A DNA stretch of 64,000 nt from Cristatella mucedo (GCA_009760855.2 WPIO01000155.1:124001-188000), one strand, 5' to 3'; shown: positions 34,845 to 46,861, counted from the stretch's first letter. A program made the numbers and translations. The notes: generated by a model not told the origin, from the letters alone.

Positions 34845-35161
34845 GTATCCAGGCCGATCTGAGTCAAGACAGCTTGTCGAGGGACACGTCGATGTCGGCT
34901 GACGGCATGATGACCGTTCTTCCCAGCGATCCTTCTGCTGTTCATTCGTCACCTTACTTTGGTGCCCGTAACTTGTCGACTCTGGATGGTGGCCCTGTTG
35001 GTGCCGCAGCTGCTACTCCTGCAGCTGCCTACATGCAGCAACCCCAAGCCGCCAAGAAGATGATCAAGACGCCCGGTTATATCCCCACGGGCAGGCCCCG
35101 TGGCCGTCCCCCAAGCAACCCGGCCGAGCTTGCCGAACGGCGGCGACTTCGCCTACGCGAT
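34845..35161 (+). CDS. ZNF839: ZNF839-like, coding exon 4 (AT-hook)
   Basis: The acceptor TTTCCACAG|GT completes Gly348. The exon begins IQADLSQDSLSRDTSMSADG, continues with a Pro/Ala-rich stretch, then a basic segment KKMIKTPGYIPT and the AT-hook GRPRGRP (residues 430-436). AT-hooks bind the minor groove of AT-rich DNA. It finishes with a basic AERRRLRLRD helix and ends GAT|GTGAGT in phase 0. Only 241 bases separate it from exon 5. Confidence 0.8.
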
Positions 35162-35232
35162 GTGAGTGCTGCTGTTTTGTTGTGACACCTTAGCCCTTTC
35201 TTGTTCACTAACTCACTCATTCACTACTCACA

Positions 35233-35237
<5 letters not shown>

Positions 35238-35308
<71 letters not shown>
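35238..35308. repeat. (CT)n microsatellite in the short intron 4
   Basis: 71 bp of CT, ending 94 bases before the exon 5 acceptor. It takes up almost a third of this 241-bp intron and may act as an extended polypyrimidine tract. Confidence 0.95.
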
Positions 35309-35310
<2 letters not shown>

Positions 35311-35402
35311 CATTGCTGTCGCTGTTTATTTGATCGGGCCAAGAGGCCAGCGAGATCCGACGACTTGCCTCGCTGCACGCAAGCCTCTTTCATCGTTGAC
35401 AG

Positions 35403-35726
35403 CTGGTGCAGCAGTGCAACCAAGAAGATCTGATCGAGATCGTCCTGCCGCTGCTTCTGCCCACGGTCAGCAGCTGGGAATTTCTGCTGATGCGCTGCGA
35501 GGAGGCCAACCGCCTGGCTGCAGCCAGCAGGCAGCAGGCGGCCGCCGGTGGCGGCCGCCTGCTGCACGAGGTGCTTCGTGAGTTCGACGACGTCCGAAGT
35601 CGAGCCTCGGCAGCAGTCAAGGGTTGCATAGTGCAGCAGCAGCAGGCGCTGCAGCAACAAGGGGCAGCCGGCAGCAGAGAGTCCGAGGCAGCTGCTGCTG
35701 CATCTGCCTCGGGAGTGACACTTAGG
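35403..35726 (+). CDS. ZNF839: ZNF839-like, coding exon 5 (helical domain)
   Basis: The acceptor is GTTGACAG|CTG in phase 0. The exon reads LVQQCNQEDLIEIVLPLLLP, then WEFLLMRCEEANRLA, and REFDDVRSRASAAVKGC. The pattern of NEDL, LPxL and EFLLM followed by EF+xL helices is shared with ZNF839 as I recall it. Gln and Ala runs (QQQQALQQQ, AAAAASAS) follow. It ends CTT AGG|GTAAGA. Confidence 0.78.
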
Positions 35727-36624
35727 GTAAGAGACCTCAGCACAGTGCTCGGCTCGGCTCGTGTTGGTCGTGCCTCTCCAGTATTTTTTGAGTAGGTATT
35801 CTAGATAGGACTTATAGCAGATGAGTGGCTGCCATGGCTGCATCTCAGCCTGTGGCAGTGATCCCATCCCCTCAGTGTTTTTACTATATGTGCTGCCTAT
35901 ATACGTTCGAACTAGCAAATGTTGGACGCCCATCCAGCCTAGCTGAGCTTTAGATGCAGTGTCATGTCTAGCTTCGTTGAAATCGGCCAAGCATTCGTAC
36001 ATCAAACGTCACCACCCACCCAGCCCCACACCGGCCTCTACCCTTCCAGCCCCAGTTGGTGTGCTGTATTTGTCGGTCCGTTCGATTAATGTGCGTATCA
36101 GTACTTGGAATACTTAACCACGTGTGAGTGCATGCAAGTTTGTGTTTGGCTAGACGAAGAGTGCTGCCTATCCCTTTTAGTTTTGCTGATGGTAGCTTCG
36201 TGTGTTATGGCCTGTCGGTGCTATGCTCGATCGCTCACATTGTTACCTAATATTTGGAGCGCATGCCGAGTATGTCCCAAAAGCTGATGTGGTGACACCA
36301 CTTTATTGGCTCCTCGATGGGGCTACAGGTCACGCTTCTAGCACATTACATTGCTGTGCATTCTAGCTCCTATTCACTGTAGCCAGTTTCTAATTATTAC
36401 TTCGATTCGTTTTTATTTACTTTAGACCTGCCATTCGGATAGGCTGATAGGCTGCCTGGCTTCGTCGTGGTGTGTGCCCATATGCTCCTTACTTTGGCTG
36501 GTTGGGGCATTGGGTAGGGGGTTGGGGTGGGAGATTGTGGTATATATGGGTACGATAGCATTCCACCGATGGCTTTTGCTACTGTTAGGTGCTGATGTGC
36601 CCCTCTCACAATTAGCCCCCCTCA

Positions 36625-36703
36625 AGCATAATAATAATATAATAATAATGCACGTGATAAAGCGCCTTCAGAGAACTTCATCTCTCTCTCTAGGCGCTTT
36701 ATA
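36625..36703 (-). mobile_element. LINE-A 3' tail fragment
   Basis: ATAATAATATAATAATAATG tail followed by the minus-strand hairpin (AGAACTTCATCTCTCTCTCTAGGCGC). It directly precedes a SINE of opposite orientation. Confidence 0.75.
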
Positions 36704-36875
36704 TCTTACGTCTAAGGCGGTTGCTTTCACGACCGAGGTCGTGGGTTCGATTCCTGCGGTAGGCGATTCTTTATCGCCACTGCAAGCGGTGGCGATAGCC
36801 GTAAAGGCTGTTCTGTTGCTACACAAAAAAGAGGCTGTTTAATCAGCTAGGATTTATTATTATTTATTTTATTAC
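36704..36875 (+). mobile_element. tRNA-derived SINE in intron 5
   Basis: The head is shortened (starts near TCTAAGGCGGTTGC). The B box GGTTCGATTCC (36744-36754), body hairpin ATCGCCAC...GTGGCGAT and tail GAGGCTGTTTAATCAGCTAG are well preserved. Confidence 0.85.
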
Positions 36876-37577
36876 CTCTTATTGGCAGTTTAATTAGCCT
36901 CGATGTCAGCTTCTGCATGCCCGTGGACATCTCGATGTAAGTGCCTGCCGTCCTTTTGGCATGTGCTCCTGTGGCCACCTGCCTGTCAGACTTGCACACA
37001 TGCCTACTGCTGCCATAGCTCTGCATGCTCTCAGGGATATTATTTGGTACGATTGTACTTGTGTACTATCTGCTCACATTCGCTGTCATTCAAATAGGTT
37101 CCCTGATGCTGCTTCTGTCCGGGCTCATGAATTTGATATTGCCCACAGGAGATCCAGACGATGCAAGAAATGGGGTATGGGGCTCGTATCCATATTTCCA
37201 GCTTTGTCTGAAACCGCCTAGCATGCTCTCATTAAGGCATTTCAGTGAGTCTCTTTAACTTGGTCAGCCGACTAGCTATAAGCCTGGCAGCCACCCTTAA
37301 AGTGTGCCGATAGAATGCACATTAAATATGGAATAATCCCCCAACATTTAAAACATGGTAGTATTGCCAGTGGCATCCATATCCTGTTTGCTTTGACCGG
37401 GGCCTGGTTGAAATCGACAAACTGTCTAGCTTGAGTGACGCAACCCAGACAGCCTTCTGTGTCTTAAATACCCCATCGTTGATCAAAACTGGCAGTGGAG
37501 AAGCAATCGTTGCCTGTTCCTTGCTGAATTTTAAGCTGCTTGCAATCTCCTCAAGGCAGTCTTTCAAATCCCTTGTA

Positions 37578-38765
37578 ATAATAATAATAATAATAATAAT
37601 GCATTCGATAAAGCGCCCTCGGAGAACTTAATCTCTCTCTAGGCGCTTTACTTTTGCTGCAAAGGGAAATGCAATTGAATGGTAAGTAAAATCATGCTTG
37701 ATAGACAAACAAAATGAATAACATGGTCAGGGATGACATGCACAGGATCAGCATGCAAATGTGGTTAGTGGCAGCATGCACAGTGTCAGCACGCATAACC
37801 ACATGAAGGACGAATCACAGGGACCCACTAAATGCTGTCCTTAATAGGTGTTTTTGAGTTATTTGTAAATGTGGTCAAGGAAGGGGATGTTCTGACTCAG
37901 GTCGGGAGGGAGTTCCAGGCTTTGGGAGCATACGAATTAAATGCACGGGGATTTGAGGTTTGTACGGGGTATTGGTAAACTGTTGGCTTCCGAAAAGCCG
38001 GTGGTACGATGCTTGGCCTGATGGGGTAGTATATCTGAGAGATAGGCTGGAGCCAAAGAATGAAGTGACCTAAAAGTGAGCGACAAAACCTTTAAGTCAA
38101 TCCGTTGCTTGACTGTTAGCCAGTGCAGGTCGGCGAGAAGTGGAGTAATATGGCAACTGCGACGTTCACGACAGATAAGTCTAGCTGCAGAGTTTTACAC
38201 CAGCTGCAATCGCCTGATCGCACATGCCGGTAGGCCAGCGAGCAGTGAGTTGCAGAAGTCGAGACGGGATGTCGCGAATGCATGGACCAACTTTGACGTG
38301 GTATCCTTATCTAAACAAGCCCTAATTTTAGCAATGTTGTGAAGCTGAAAATAGGCAGATTTGACTGTGGAACTGATGTGGTCGTCTAACGAGAGGTCGC
38401 TTTGGAATATGACACCTAGATTTCGAGCTGATTCAACTGGAGATATGCTGGCAGAGCCAATTTTGAGTCAGCCTTTCCAATTTCTGAATCACACTGGGTT
38501 TGCTCATAACTAGTAAGTTAGTTTTATCATCGTTTAGTTTTAGAAAATTTGCTGCCATCCATGTGCGGATGTCATCAATGCATGCAGCAAGTGAGTTCAG
38601 AGAATTTGAGGTGCTCGAAGGCTGGGAGGGATCAAAGCAAAGGTACAACTGAGTGTCATCCGCATAGAAGTGAAAGCCTAGATTGTGCTTGGCAATCACA
38701 TCAGCAAGAGGGAGAGTATAAACCGTGAAAAGAACCGGACCTAGCACGGAGCCCTGAAGTAGGCC
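37578..38765 (-). mobile_element. LINE-A copy, 5'-truncated, antisense in intron 5
   Basis: It has a tail of AAT repeats (37578-37601), the hairpin, the 3' untranslated part, then the RT C-terminal half in slightly broken frames. An intact piece (38747-38433) covers GPVLFTVYTLPLADVI and [10 protein letters not shown]. It is very similar to the copy at 1405-2640 and is truncated at almost the same RT position. Confidence 0.85.
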
Positions 38766-39039
38766 ATATTACTGAGTCTATCCATTAGCCAGCAGCCAAT
38801 GGTGGCAGTAGTTTATTTGTTCATTCCTCAGGTGCTGTCCTTGTTTAGCTTTAGCTTTTTCAGGTTGCATTTCCATTCTGTCATATAGAAATTGTCCGTT
38901 TCCAGTACTGTGTGATTAAGGCATTCATTTCAATGTCTCAACATAGCCCTTATGTGTCGAATTTCGTGCATGGGGTGATTCATATTCTCTTACAGCTCAT
39001 GTGCAGTGCCCTCGTCGCTACACAAGTCTATCATTCGAT

Positions 39040-39300
39040 CAAATAGTGGCACATGATTGTTAGCATTGATCTTCAATTATTATGCCGAATTATGTCCGCC
39101 TGACCACATCCAGATCTCATGCAGGCTTCGGATTGTTTCCCGTTCAGTGTTGAAGCTAATCTGTGAATTGTAAAGCATCAAGACCTTTGACATTGATGCA
39201 ATCTGCAAACAATCTTCCATCCCCCTGCTTAATCCTCTGTCCGTGTGCCCTGACGATGTAGGATGCTAGAAAACGACACTGATGCTGATGTTGTAGATTA
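39040..39300 (+). mobile_element. LINE-A endonuclease fragment
   Basis: The + strand matches the endonuclease end of the 11320-14140 copy (a CLPDHIQIS-like stretch, then the CEL.SIKTFDIDAI block), with stops. No RT part follows. Confidence 0.55.
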
Positions 39301-39529
39301 GCTAGCTTCCCTATCTCTTCCGAGATGTCCCTCAAGTCCCTTTGATTTTTGAGTTGTGTTCTGTGTGTGTCATTCGTACAGTCACCCCCCTTATAAAATG
39401 TTATCTCTGTGTAGGTGCTTCACTTTTGCCACAGTGCTCGAGCCCATGACCTTTGTTTTTAAAGGCACCCCAGGGCAAAATCAGGGGTGTTGACTTGGCA
39501 CGTTTCATGCCCTCATCCGGATGGCTTTT

Positions 39530-40225
39530 AATTATTAATGATAACACATTTGATATAGCGCTCTCAGAGAACTCGAGTCTTTTTCTGGGCACTTTACATT
39601 AGTTGCAAAGGAAGCACGATCGATTGGTTAGTGTGCATGCTAAATAAACAATAAGAATAACATAGTTAGGGGCGAAAGGCACAGGGTCACCATGCAAGTA
39701 TGATTAGTGGCAGTATGTACAGTGTCAGCATGCATAAGCACATAAATGATGAAACACAGGGACCCACTACTGTGACTAATAGATGTGTTGTTAGTTTCTT
39801 TTTAAATGTGGGAAGGTCTGGAGATGACGTGATGCAGTCGAGATTGAGTTCCAGACTTAAGAAGCAAACGAACTAAAGGCATGGTCTTCAAAGGATTTGA
39901 GATTTGTGTGAATTATAGGTAAGCAGTTAGATTTCGAGAGCGAGTGGTAGGATGCTTTGCCTGGTGGGGAGTAGATCTGATAGGTAGGCTGGAGCCAAAG
40001 AATGGAGTGATCTAAAAGTGAGTGGCAAACCCTTGAAATCGATTTGTTGCTTGACTGGGAACCAGTGCAGGTCGGCTAGAAGTGGTGTGATATGGCAACT
40101 GCAATGCTCATGACAGACGAGCCTGGCTGCAGAGTTTTGCAGCAGCTGTAAGCGCCTGAGTGCAGAGGCCGATAGACCAGCAAGCAGTGAGTTACTGAAG
40201 TCAAGACAGGATGTTGATTGCAGAG
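39530..40225 (-). mobile_element. LINE-A 3' part
   Basis: The minus-strand tail and hairpin (39535-39605) and the untranslated stretch are followed by a coding end with DFSNSLLAGLSASALRRLQL and [20 protein letters not shown] (about 40210-40020). Confidence 0.8.
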
Positions 40226-40284
40226 GTTGAACTGTTGAACTAGCTAGGACGACTACTATCCCTCTTAGCCATCCAGCATGTCGA

Positions 40285-40527
40285 TTTCTCCCAATTGCCT
40301 TGCTGCATGTATTGATGACATCCACACATGGATGGCAGCAAACTTTTTTAAAATGAATGATTAAACCAATTTAGTAGTTATGGGCAAACCAAGTGTGATT
40401 CAGAAAATAGAAAGCCTAGCTCTCAAAATTGGCTCTGCCAGGGTATCTCCTGTTGCATTTGCACGGAATCTAGGTGTCATGTTCCAAAGTGACCTTTCAT
40501 TAGACGACCTCGTCAGCTCCACAGTCT
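40285..40527 (+). mobile_element. LINE-A RT fragment, left half of a SINE-interrupted copy
   Basis: The + strand reads the [18 protein letters not shown]-like stretch, then [20 protein letters not shown] and [16 protein letters not shown]. It breaks at about 40527, and the next block of the same element resumes at 40700. Confidence 0.7.
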
Positions 40528-40699
40528 GCTTGATTTATGATTTAACAGCCTCTTTTTGGTAGAGTGACAAAAGAGTCTTTACAACTATCACCACCACGTT
40601 CAGTGACAAGAAAGAGTTGTCCATCTCAGTATTCGTATCACAACGTTGGGACCGAGGTCGTGAAAATTAACTGTCTTACCTAGTGTGCCATCACGACTA
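40528..40699 (-). mobile_element. SINE inserted into a LINE-A copy
   Basis: Reverse complement of the tRNA-derived SINE: tail and GATTTAACAGCCTC, body with TATCACCACC, and an eroded B-box region to the head (CCATCACGACT). About 30 bases of LINE sequence are missing at the junction, so no clean target duplication is seen. Confidence 0.75.
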
Positions 40700-41270
40700 G
40701 CTAAAAGTTGGACTTGCTTAGTCTGGGATACTACATCTAAATTGGTCCGGCGTCCATTTATGACATCCCATCTCGACTTCTGTAACTCACTGCTTGCTGG
40801 TCTATCGACCTGTACACTCAGGTGCTTACAGGTGGTGCAAAATTCTGCAGCTAGTGTTGTCTGTTGTCAGCATAGCAGTCATCCTACCTCTCACCACTTC
40901 TCACCGACCTGCACTGGCTTCCAGTCAAGCAGATCATCGACTTCAAGGTTTTGTTGCTCACTTTTAGGTCCCTTCATTCTTTGGCTCCTGCCTATCTCTC
41001 AGATCTATTCCCCCACCAGGCCAAGCAACGTACCACCCACTTTTCGGAATCTGACTGTTTACTTGTACCTCGTGCAAACCTTAAATCCTTTGGAGACCGT
41101 GCCTTTAGTTCGTATGTTTCCAAAGCCTGGAACTCACTCCCGACTTTTGCCATGACATCTTCTGACTTGACCACATTTAAAAGGTAATTTAAAATGCACC
41201 TATTTATGACAGCATTTAGTTGGTCCCTGTGATTCGTCATTTTGTGTACTAATGTGTGCTGACGCTGTGC
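40700..41270 (+). mobile_element. LINE-A, right half of the SINE-interrupted copy
   Basis: It continues with the [11 protein letters not shown] block, then FRSLHSLAPAYLSDLFPHQA and [20 protein letters not shown] (40951-41187), and the start of the 3' untranslated part. It ends without a tail near 41270. Confidence 0.75.
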
Positions 41271-41668
41271 ATGTCACTCCTAACCATGCCTGCAACTTCT
41301 TATTGCTGCGTTTCACCACTTCTCGCCCACCAGTGCTGACTCCTCATCAAGCAGCATATCGACTTCAAAGTTTTGTTTCTTCGTTCTCTTTCTCCGGCAG
41401 CCAATGCTCCAAAATACTTTCTAATCGTGTTAGCTATCGTACCAACTTTTCTTCTGACTCAAGTGTTGAGCTGTGCCTCAAACCTACCTCTAATCCTTTG
41501 GAGACTTTTCCTTTGGTTTCTATGCTCCCGAAGCCTGCAGCTCACGACCGACTCTTATGATTGATATTACTCACCATTTGATCGCGTTTCCCTTTGCAGC
41601 AAATGTAAAGCGCCTAGAAAGAGATTGAGTTCTCTGAGGGCGTTTTATCAAGTGCATTATTATTATTT
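41271..41668 (+). mobile_element. LINE-A fragment with tail
   Basis: A second, internally deleted copy follows directly, with eroded coding sequence (CACCACTTCTCGCCCACCAG on) and an intact hairpin and ATT tail (41590-41668). Confidence 0.65.
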
Positions 41669-41739
41669 TTATTACCTTCTAGTACTTGATGACATTTGAG
41701 AAGACCAAGAACCCGTCTGTTCATTTCACCATGTGCTGA

Positions 41740-41888
41740 AGTTATGTGAATAGTTGTTTGAGTGCTTGTGCATGCTGCCACTGTGCAGGTATCGCTTGCC
41801 AATGAATGGGTATCTTTTCCAGCAGATCTTAAGTGCCTAGAAAGTTACTCGGTTCTCTTGAAGTGCTATACATGTCATTTTATTGTTA
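41740..41888 (+). mobile_element. Diverged LINE-A-like tail
   Basis: GATCTTAAGTGCCTAGAAAGTTACTCGGTTCTCTTGAAGTGC resembles the hairpin region. It ends only 64 bases before exon 6, so this old insert borders the splice acceptor. Confidence 0.5.
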
Positions 41889-41952
41889 ATATTGCTTCTT
41901 ACATGTAATCTTTTCTTTTATGCTGTGATAGCATGTAGTGCTTTGCTTGTAG

Positions 41953-42171
41953 ATCGAAGATGAGGCGATGGCGCGTGCCCTTGAGCTCGATGTCGGTGTG
42001 TACGATGCTGCTGCAGATCTGCGTGAACAGAGTCGGCTTCGGCAGCCACTTTCGAGCGCGATGCTCACTCCTGCCCGGTCAGCCATGCAGCCTGCAGCTA
42101 GGCGTTCTTCTGATGCAGACGCCGGAGGTGGCAGCAGCAGTAGTGGAGCACTCAGCTCAGCACCACTGGCT
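41953..42171 (+). CDS. ZNF839: ZNF839-like, coding exon 6
   Basis: The acceptor is GCTTGTAG|ATC in phase 0. The exon encodes IEDEAMARALELDVGVYDAA, then a Ser/Ala/Gly-rich stretch with SDADAGGGSSSSGALSS, and ends CTG GCT|GTAAGT. The start resembles a short amphipathic helix and the rest is probably disordered. Strong splice sites and matching phases on both sides support it. The open frame on the opposite strand is a shadow. Confidence 0.72.
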
Positions 42172-43014
42172 GTAAGTGGCATCACTCGCATTCTTTGTAG
42201 ATGGACCGGAAGTTTGCAAAATGTCCTAATTTACTGCTCTTTGGGGTGGTTTGCTGTTTAATCAGCTGCCGAGCTTTGTAGGCTGCTGCACCATGCAGAC
42301 TATCTGTAGTGAGAGCAGTCATCTGATGTGCAGTCAATTCGTGCTAGTCTAGTGCTGCCTTGAGCTGTGATAACTTTATACCCTGGGCCCTTGTTTAGTA
42401 AACTTGGGGCACTTGCCCACTTCGAATTTGCCTTTTTGTCATGCGTGTTTATGTGTGCTATAGTATGCTGAATCAACAAAGTATTTGCAGATTTCGAATA
42501 CCTTGAACCGTGTAGCAGTATCTGGTTTCACTTTCATCGTGATTGCTTGCTGTTCAGGGTATGCAAATTTGTTTTGCTCTGCAGTGAATATCTATTCTAA
42601 CAGAGTGTGTCTGGGCTGTGGTGCCAACGTTGAGTCGGTTTGAACATTTCTAGGAGACTCCCCTGCACCAGGTCTCGTATCACAGGTTTTGCTTTAATGT
42701 AGACAGCCTGGTGCTGCACACTTGCTATGTGCTGAATGCAACGGTCTACTAGCCTTCGTGCAGAATCTTCCAGAATCGATCACGACAGCTAGCTATGTAC
42801 AATTATGCCTTACGGACTCAAGCAAACTGACTCGACCGTTTTGTTTAGCTGATAAGCTACCTTGTTAGTGTTGACGACATGATGTCCTCTTCATTGTTTT
42901 TTTGTTGGTGTGTTTATTAGATTCGGCAGCTCTTTTCTTGTGAATTACTGTATCTATTATATTACATTTCTCATGAAAAAAGATTATTGTAGTTAAAACT
43001 GACAATAATGGCTC

Positions 43015-43650
43015 ATCTGTAACTTCACACAGCTATGAAGACTAAGTGGGTGTTGATATGAGATTTTTGTATGCACGGAGCAAAAGTTGGTTTGGTCTGA
43101 AAACGGTAGCCGACATATTAATTTAATACGTCAAAGACAGAAGAAAAATAGCTAGAAAGTTGTAAGCAATTAAGTTAAGTAGAGTAGTGACGGATGGTGG
43201 AATTTAATGTGTCAAATTGGTGGCAGAAGAAAAGATATCTTCCTTGTGTCAGGACGGTTGTTACATAGTCTAGGACCGACAGGGTAATTTGCTATCCAAT
43301 GAATTTGAGAGGGCTGATGCTGTGATATGAATGAACCAAGCCGTGGCTAGTCTTTTTGGTTGCAGTGAAAATTATGGCTGTATGGGAAGATGAGCTCAAG
43401 TTTTTGAACTTACTGGCCGTTTGGTCGCCACATTTAGGACTAATTATATATTATTGATGTCATTTCTTGGGCAGTTATGCTGCTTATATTCGGTTGAACT
43501 TTTGGTGTGACCGTCAGGTAAGAATTCAAACATACTCTGGAAGAATGTAGACTTGGCCGTAGCTATCATAAACTAGGTATGACCTGACTGGATGGTCTCA
43601 AAAATTCTGTGGTCATTTAGATGGCTTCGAGATTGTGAGCTTTTATTACA
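43015..43650 (-). mobile_element. LINE-B fragment, highly degenerate
   Basis: The minus-strand landmarks of LINE-B appear in order with much change: GTAACTTCACACAGCTATGAAG, GTGGGTGTTGATATGAGATTTTTGTAT, GGTAGCCGACA, then TACATAGTCTAGGACCGACAGGG. Compare 59990-60290. Confidence 0.5.
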
Positions 43651-43707
43651 GACCTCGCCTTATCTGTGCCATCAATGAGAAGACCTGTGATAAAAGGTGA
43701 AGTATTA

Positions 43708-43850
43708 AGGCCATCTGATTAAACAGCCCCCTTTGTATAGCAGTAGAAAAACCTTAGCTGCTAGTATTCCGGCTTGAAGTGGGCAACTAGGGATTTCTCG
43801 CTTCAGGACTCAAACCCACGATCGGTATCGTTAATTGAAAGTCAGTTACC
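43708..43850 (-). mobile_element. Degenerate SINE in intron 6
   Basis: GATTAAACAGCCCCCTTTGTATAGCAGTAGAAAAACC and a B-box-like GGACTCAAACCCACGA support a decayed minus-strand SINE. Confidence 0.6.
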
Positions 43851-45059
43851 CCCTGGCCCAAGACCTCGGAGGGAGCAGACAGCAATCGAGGACAGAGCCT
43901 CGAGGACCTCCTCCAGTGATGACCAGTTAAATAAAAAGTTGTTGCTTCATGTAACAGACTGGCTATGGTTGAGATAAGTTTTATTTAAACCATGCTAGCC
44001 TTATACTGCCATTTACCTAGAAAATTGTCATTTAAGTTATTGAATGTCACTCGTGTGAAGTATTTGAAGTGGCTTTTTTCATCACCGGGACCATGTTTTA
44101 GCATTACTTTCTCACACAATTTTGCCATGCATACTGTACCCAACTTGCAGCGGGCTATGATTCATGTGATTCGCAGGTCTTGATAAAATATCTATAATAG
44201 GTCTACTAAAAACAATAAAGTAGCATATTTATAAAACCTTAAAGAATAACATCTTTTTCACAATGGCTGAAAAAGAGAATACACAATCTTGGCACACGTG
44301 CATATAAAGACCTATTGGCACAGTCGATGTCAGTAGTTTTTAGCTTTGCTTTGGATGATGTCAAGTAGGGCTGTCATGATATCAGTCTCAAGTAAATTAT
44401 GGGTTTTTCTATGCATAGTAAATTGAGTTGCCTCTTGCGAAGGGATTAGCAGTTAATTATGAGCATTGCTAAGACCACAGTTGGATGAGTCCATGTTGAA
44501 ATGAAAGCCAACATCGTGCCCAGTCATGACCCAGGCAAAGTGTGATATGCTTCGAGCTGTCTGTTTGTGGCAGACAGGCGTAGAAACACACCGAGTCACG
44601 TGCAGCTGCAATGGGCTTTCGTGGAGCTTGTTTGCAGTTGAGTAGACCACGGCTATGGCCTGCGAGTATTAAATGCCAAGAGGCCCGGTTCACTGGCTCG
44701 ATCGCATTAGCTGGGCACAAAAATGCCTGCTCGTGAGATGCTGCATGCAATAGTCATTATGCAATAGCCTTAAGTGCATTTCCCTGTCCTACGTGTGACA
44801 GTCGCCAGACGATAGGTCGGGTGCAGACCTCACAGTGCCACGTAGTGCTGCTGAGTGAGTGATGTCGAGCGCCTCTGGTTGAAAGCCGGCTGAACCGTTG
44901 AAGTCGAGCTTTCAGGCCCTGTTTCTAGTGCGGTCGATCGGAGAGTCGGTAGCTCAATCGGTAAGAACAAATCGGCTCAGAAAAGAAGAGTTTGCAGGAT
45001 GCCATGCCATCCCTGCTTGAGGTAAACGTTCTGCTCTCAGCCCAGACGGCCTTTGGTTC

Positions 45060-45125
45060 ACACTGTAAGCGCCTAGAAAGAGATTGAGTTCTCTGAGGGC
45101 GCTTAATCAAGTGCATTATTATTTA
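45060..45125 (+). mobile_element. LINE-A 3' tail fragment beside exon 7
   Basis: The hairpin core (GCGCCTAGAAAGAGATTGAG...GGGCGC) and an ATT stub end 75 bases before the exon 7 acceptor. Confidence 0.8.
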
Positions 45126-45200
45126 AAAATTATTGTGGACATGCAGTTGCTCATAGCCTCTCTCTCGAGCTCTATGGAACTCTTTTGTTTATGCGTTTAG

Positions 45201-45881
45201 GCAAGTTCTTCCGTGACGTCAGCGACGAGCTTGTTGCGCGACAGAAGCATCCCTACGTCGTCGGCTGCCTCTGCACACATCCGGTCTGCTGCAGCTGCGT
45301 CTCAGCACCACCACAATCATCATTCGTCGAGCGCAGCCGCGACGGCCGCTGCCGCAGCGCTTCAGCACCACTCGCTCGTGCAGCAGTCGATGCCCTCTCA
45401 CGTCATGCAGCAGCAGCAGGATGACATTGCCCATCTCGAAAGTAGTCAGCAAGGCCTGGACGCCGCTGACGCTCAGAAGGTGCACGTGTATACCGATGCC
45501 AACGGTGCGCTGACGTTGTCGAGAGAGGACGCTGTTGACTGCACCGGTGCCACCGAAGCGACGGACGGCCTCTCAGACGGAACCATGACTGTCTCCGGGG
45601 GCATCGATAACCCCGTGTATGCCATGACCGCCGGAGGCGAACTGATCGCAGCCGACGGCAGCATTGTCCAGCTGCCTGAGGGCGCCAGCGTCATCCAGAC
45701 TAACGAAGGAATCGTCATTTACCATCCGTCGGTCGACGCCGCGTCCTCCTCCGTCGGAGCCATGCAGTTCGAGGGTGGGCAAACAGTGCCGATGGACAGC
45801 TTGCCGGGCCTTATGCTGGCCGTCGATGCCGACGGCAACGCCCAGCTGCACTACGTCGGCGAGCAGGGGCGTATGCAGTGA
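45201..45881 (+). CDS. ZNF839: ZNF839-like, last coding exon
   Basis: The acceptor GCGTTTAG|GCA is in phase 0. It encodes ASSSVTSATSLLRDRSIPTS, a His/Ser/Ala-rich stretch (QHHHNHHSSS), MQQQQDDIAHLESSQQ, and an acidic C-terminal region rich in Val, Ile and Gly (GGELIAADGSIVQLPEGASV, NEGIVIYHP, LMLAVDADGNAQLHYVGEQ). It stops at TGA 45879-45881. The alternating hydrophobic and acidic pattern near the end resembles a transactivation or beta-rich segment, but I know no named domain there. Confidence 0.78.
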   Translation, partial: ASSSVTSATSLLRDRSIPTSSAASAHIRSAAAASQHHHNHHSSSAAATAAAAALQHHSLVQQSMPSHVMQQQQDDIAHLESSQQGLDAADAQKVHVYTDANGALTLSREDAVDCTGATEATDGLSDGTMTVSGGIDNPVYAMTAGGELIAADGSIVQLPEGASVIQTNEGIVIYHPSVDAASSSVGAMQFEGGQTVPMDSLPGLMLAVDADGNAQLHYVGEQGRMQ

Positions 45882-46180
45882 CGACAGGCAGAGGCATCCC
45901 GGCAGCAGCTGCGACCAGTCCAGCTTTGTTTGACCTGTCTTGTTTGCACTTTTTCTGGCAGAGCACACCCACTGCTCGCGCAAACGGTATCGTGCCGTGC
46001 GCAGCCATTAGAAGCACAGTGGCTGCCCGGAGGTGTCGATATTTCTGCCTGACACGGTAGACACTGCTCGCTATATTTGCAAGTTGTAGCGGCTGTATCC
46101 CTATGGGAGGATGCCACTTGCAGTCTTCATCGTTTATAAATAGGATATGGAGCGTGGCTGCGCTTCTCGAGAGCCGATTA

Positions 46181-46219
46181 AATAAACAGCTCGTTTTGAG
46201 CCCATGACAGTGAAATAAA
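46181..46219 (+). promoter_or_regulatory. Polyadenylation signals of the ZNF839-like gene
   Basis: Two AATAAA hexamers, 46181-46186 and 46214-46219, lie about 300 bases after the stop codon. A GT-rich downstream stretch (GCTGGTGTCAG, then CTTGTGCGTTGTCAG) follows. The 3' UTR is therefore about 350 bases. Confidence 0.7.
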
Positions 46220-46239
46220 GCTGGTGTCAGTATTCTAAA

Positions 46240-46800
46240 TTCAATCGTAGTAAGCCTTGTGCGTTGTCAGCGCAGTGACTGCACAGGCGATACCTTGAAG
46301 GTTTCGGACAGCAGTTGAGCTAGCCTGGCAGCCAAGCTTTGCACTGACTGTAAGTAGCAAAAATGCAGCTTCCTTCCGGTACACCCAGATGCATATATGA
46401 AGCAGCTCAACATCTTGTCATCTCGTACTCCCTTGCACTAAATTGAAATCTTTTGGTGATGAGCTTTTAACTTTACTCCTATGTGCAAAAAGTCGGGACC
46501 TTGCTTCCGGCAGTGGTCACTGCAGTCTATGTATGACCTTGAATCGTTTTGAGTCTCAGCTAACGATGCATCTGTTCCGGTCAGGCTTTCCTTTAGCCCA
46601 ATTGAACTTGTCTTTTTTGTTCCAGTTAGCTTTGCGTGAGTTCCTGTGTTCGATTCATTGCGTGTTACTAGCCTGAGGTTTTACTAACCAGTCGCCTGAT
46701 CGTCATGTTTGCTTTACCATGGCGACTTAAGTATGATACCTGCTTGCTTGTTCATTCTTGATGTCGCACATATCACTAACCCCGTGTGTTTAAGGCACCT
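46240..46800. other. No feature seen
   Basis: Intergenic sequence after the ZNF839-like gene. Short frames only, no recognised repeat. Confidence 0.4.
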
Positions 46801-46807
46801 CTATGGA

Positions 46808-46852
46808 GATTAAGTTATATTACAGTGCTCGTAAGCATCTTTCGTTTTTTTA
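46808..46852 (+). repeat. Source copy of a 45-bp direct repeat
   Basis: The 45 bases from GATTAAGTTATATTACAGTG to the end of the T run recur exactly at 47455-47499. Confidence 0.9.
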
Positions 46853-46860
46853 TGATCCAC

Positions 46861-46861
46861 C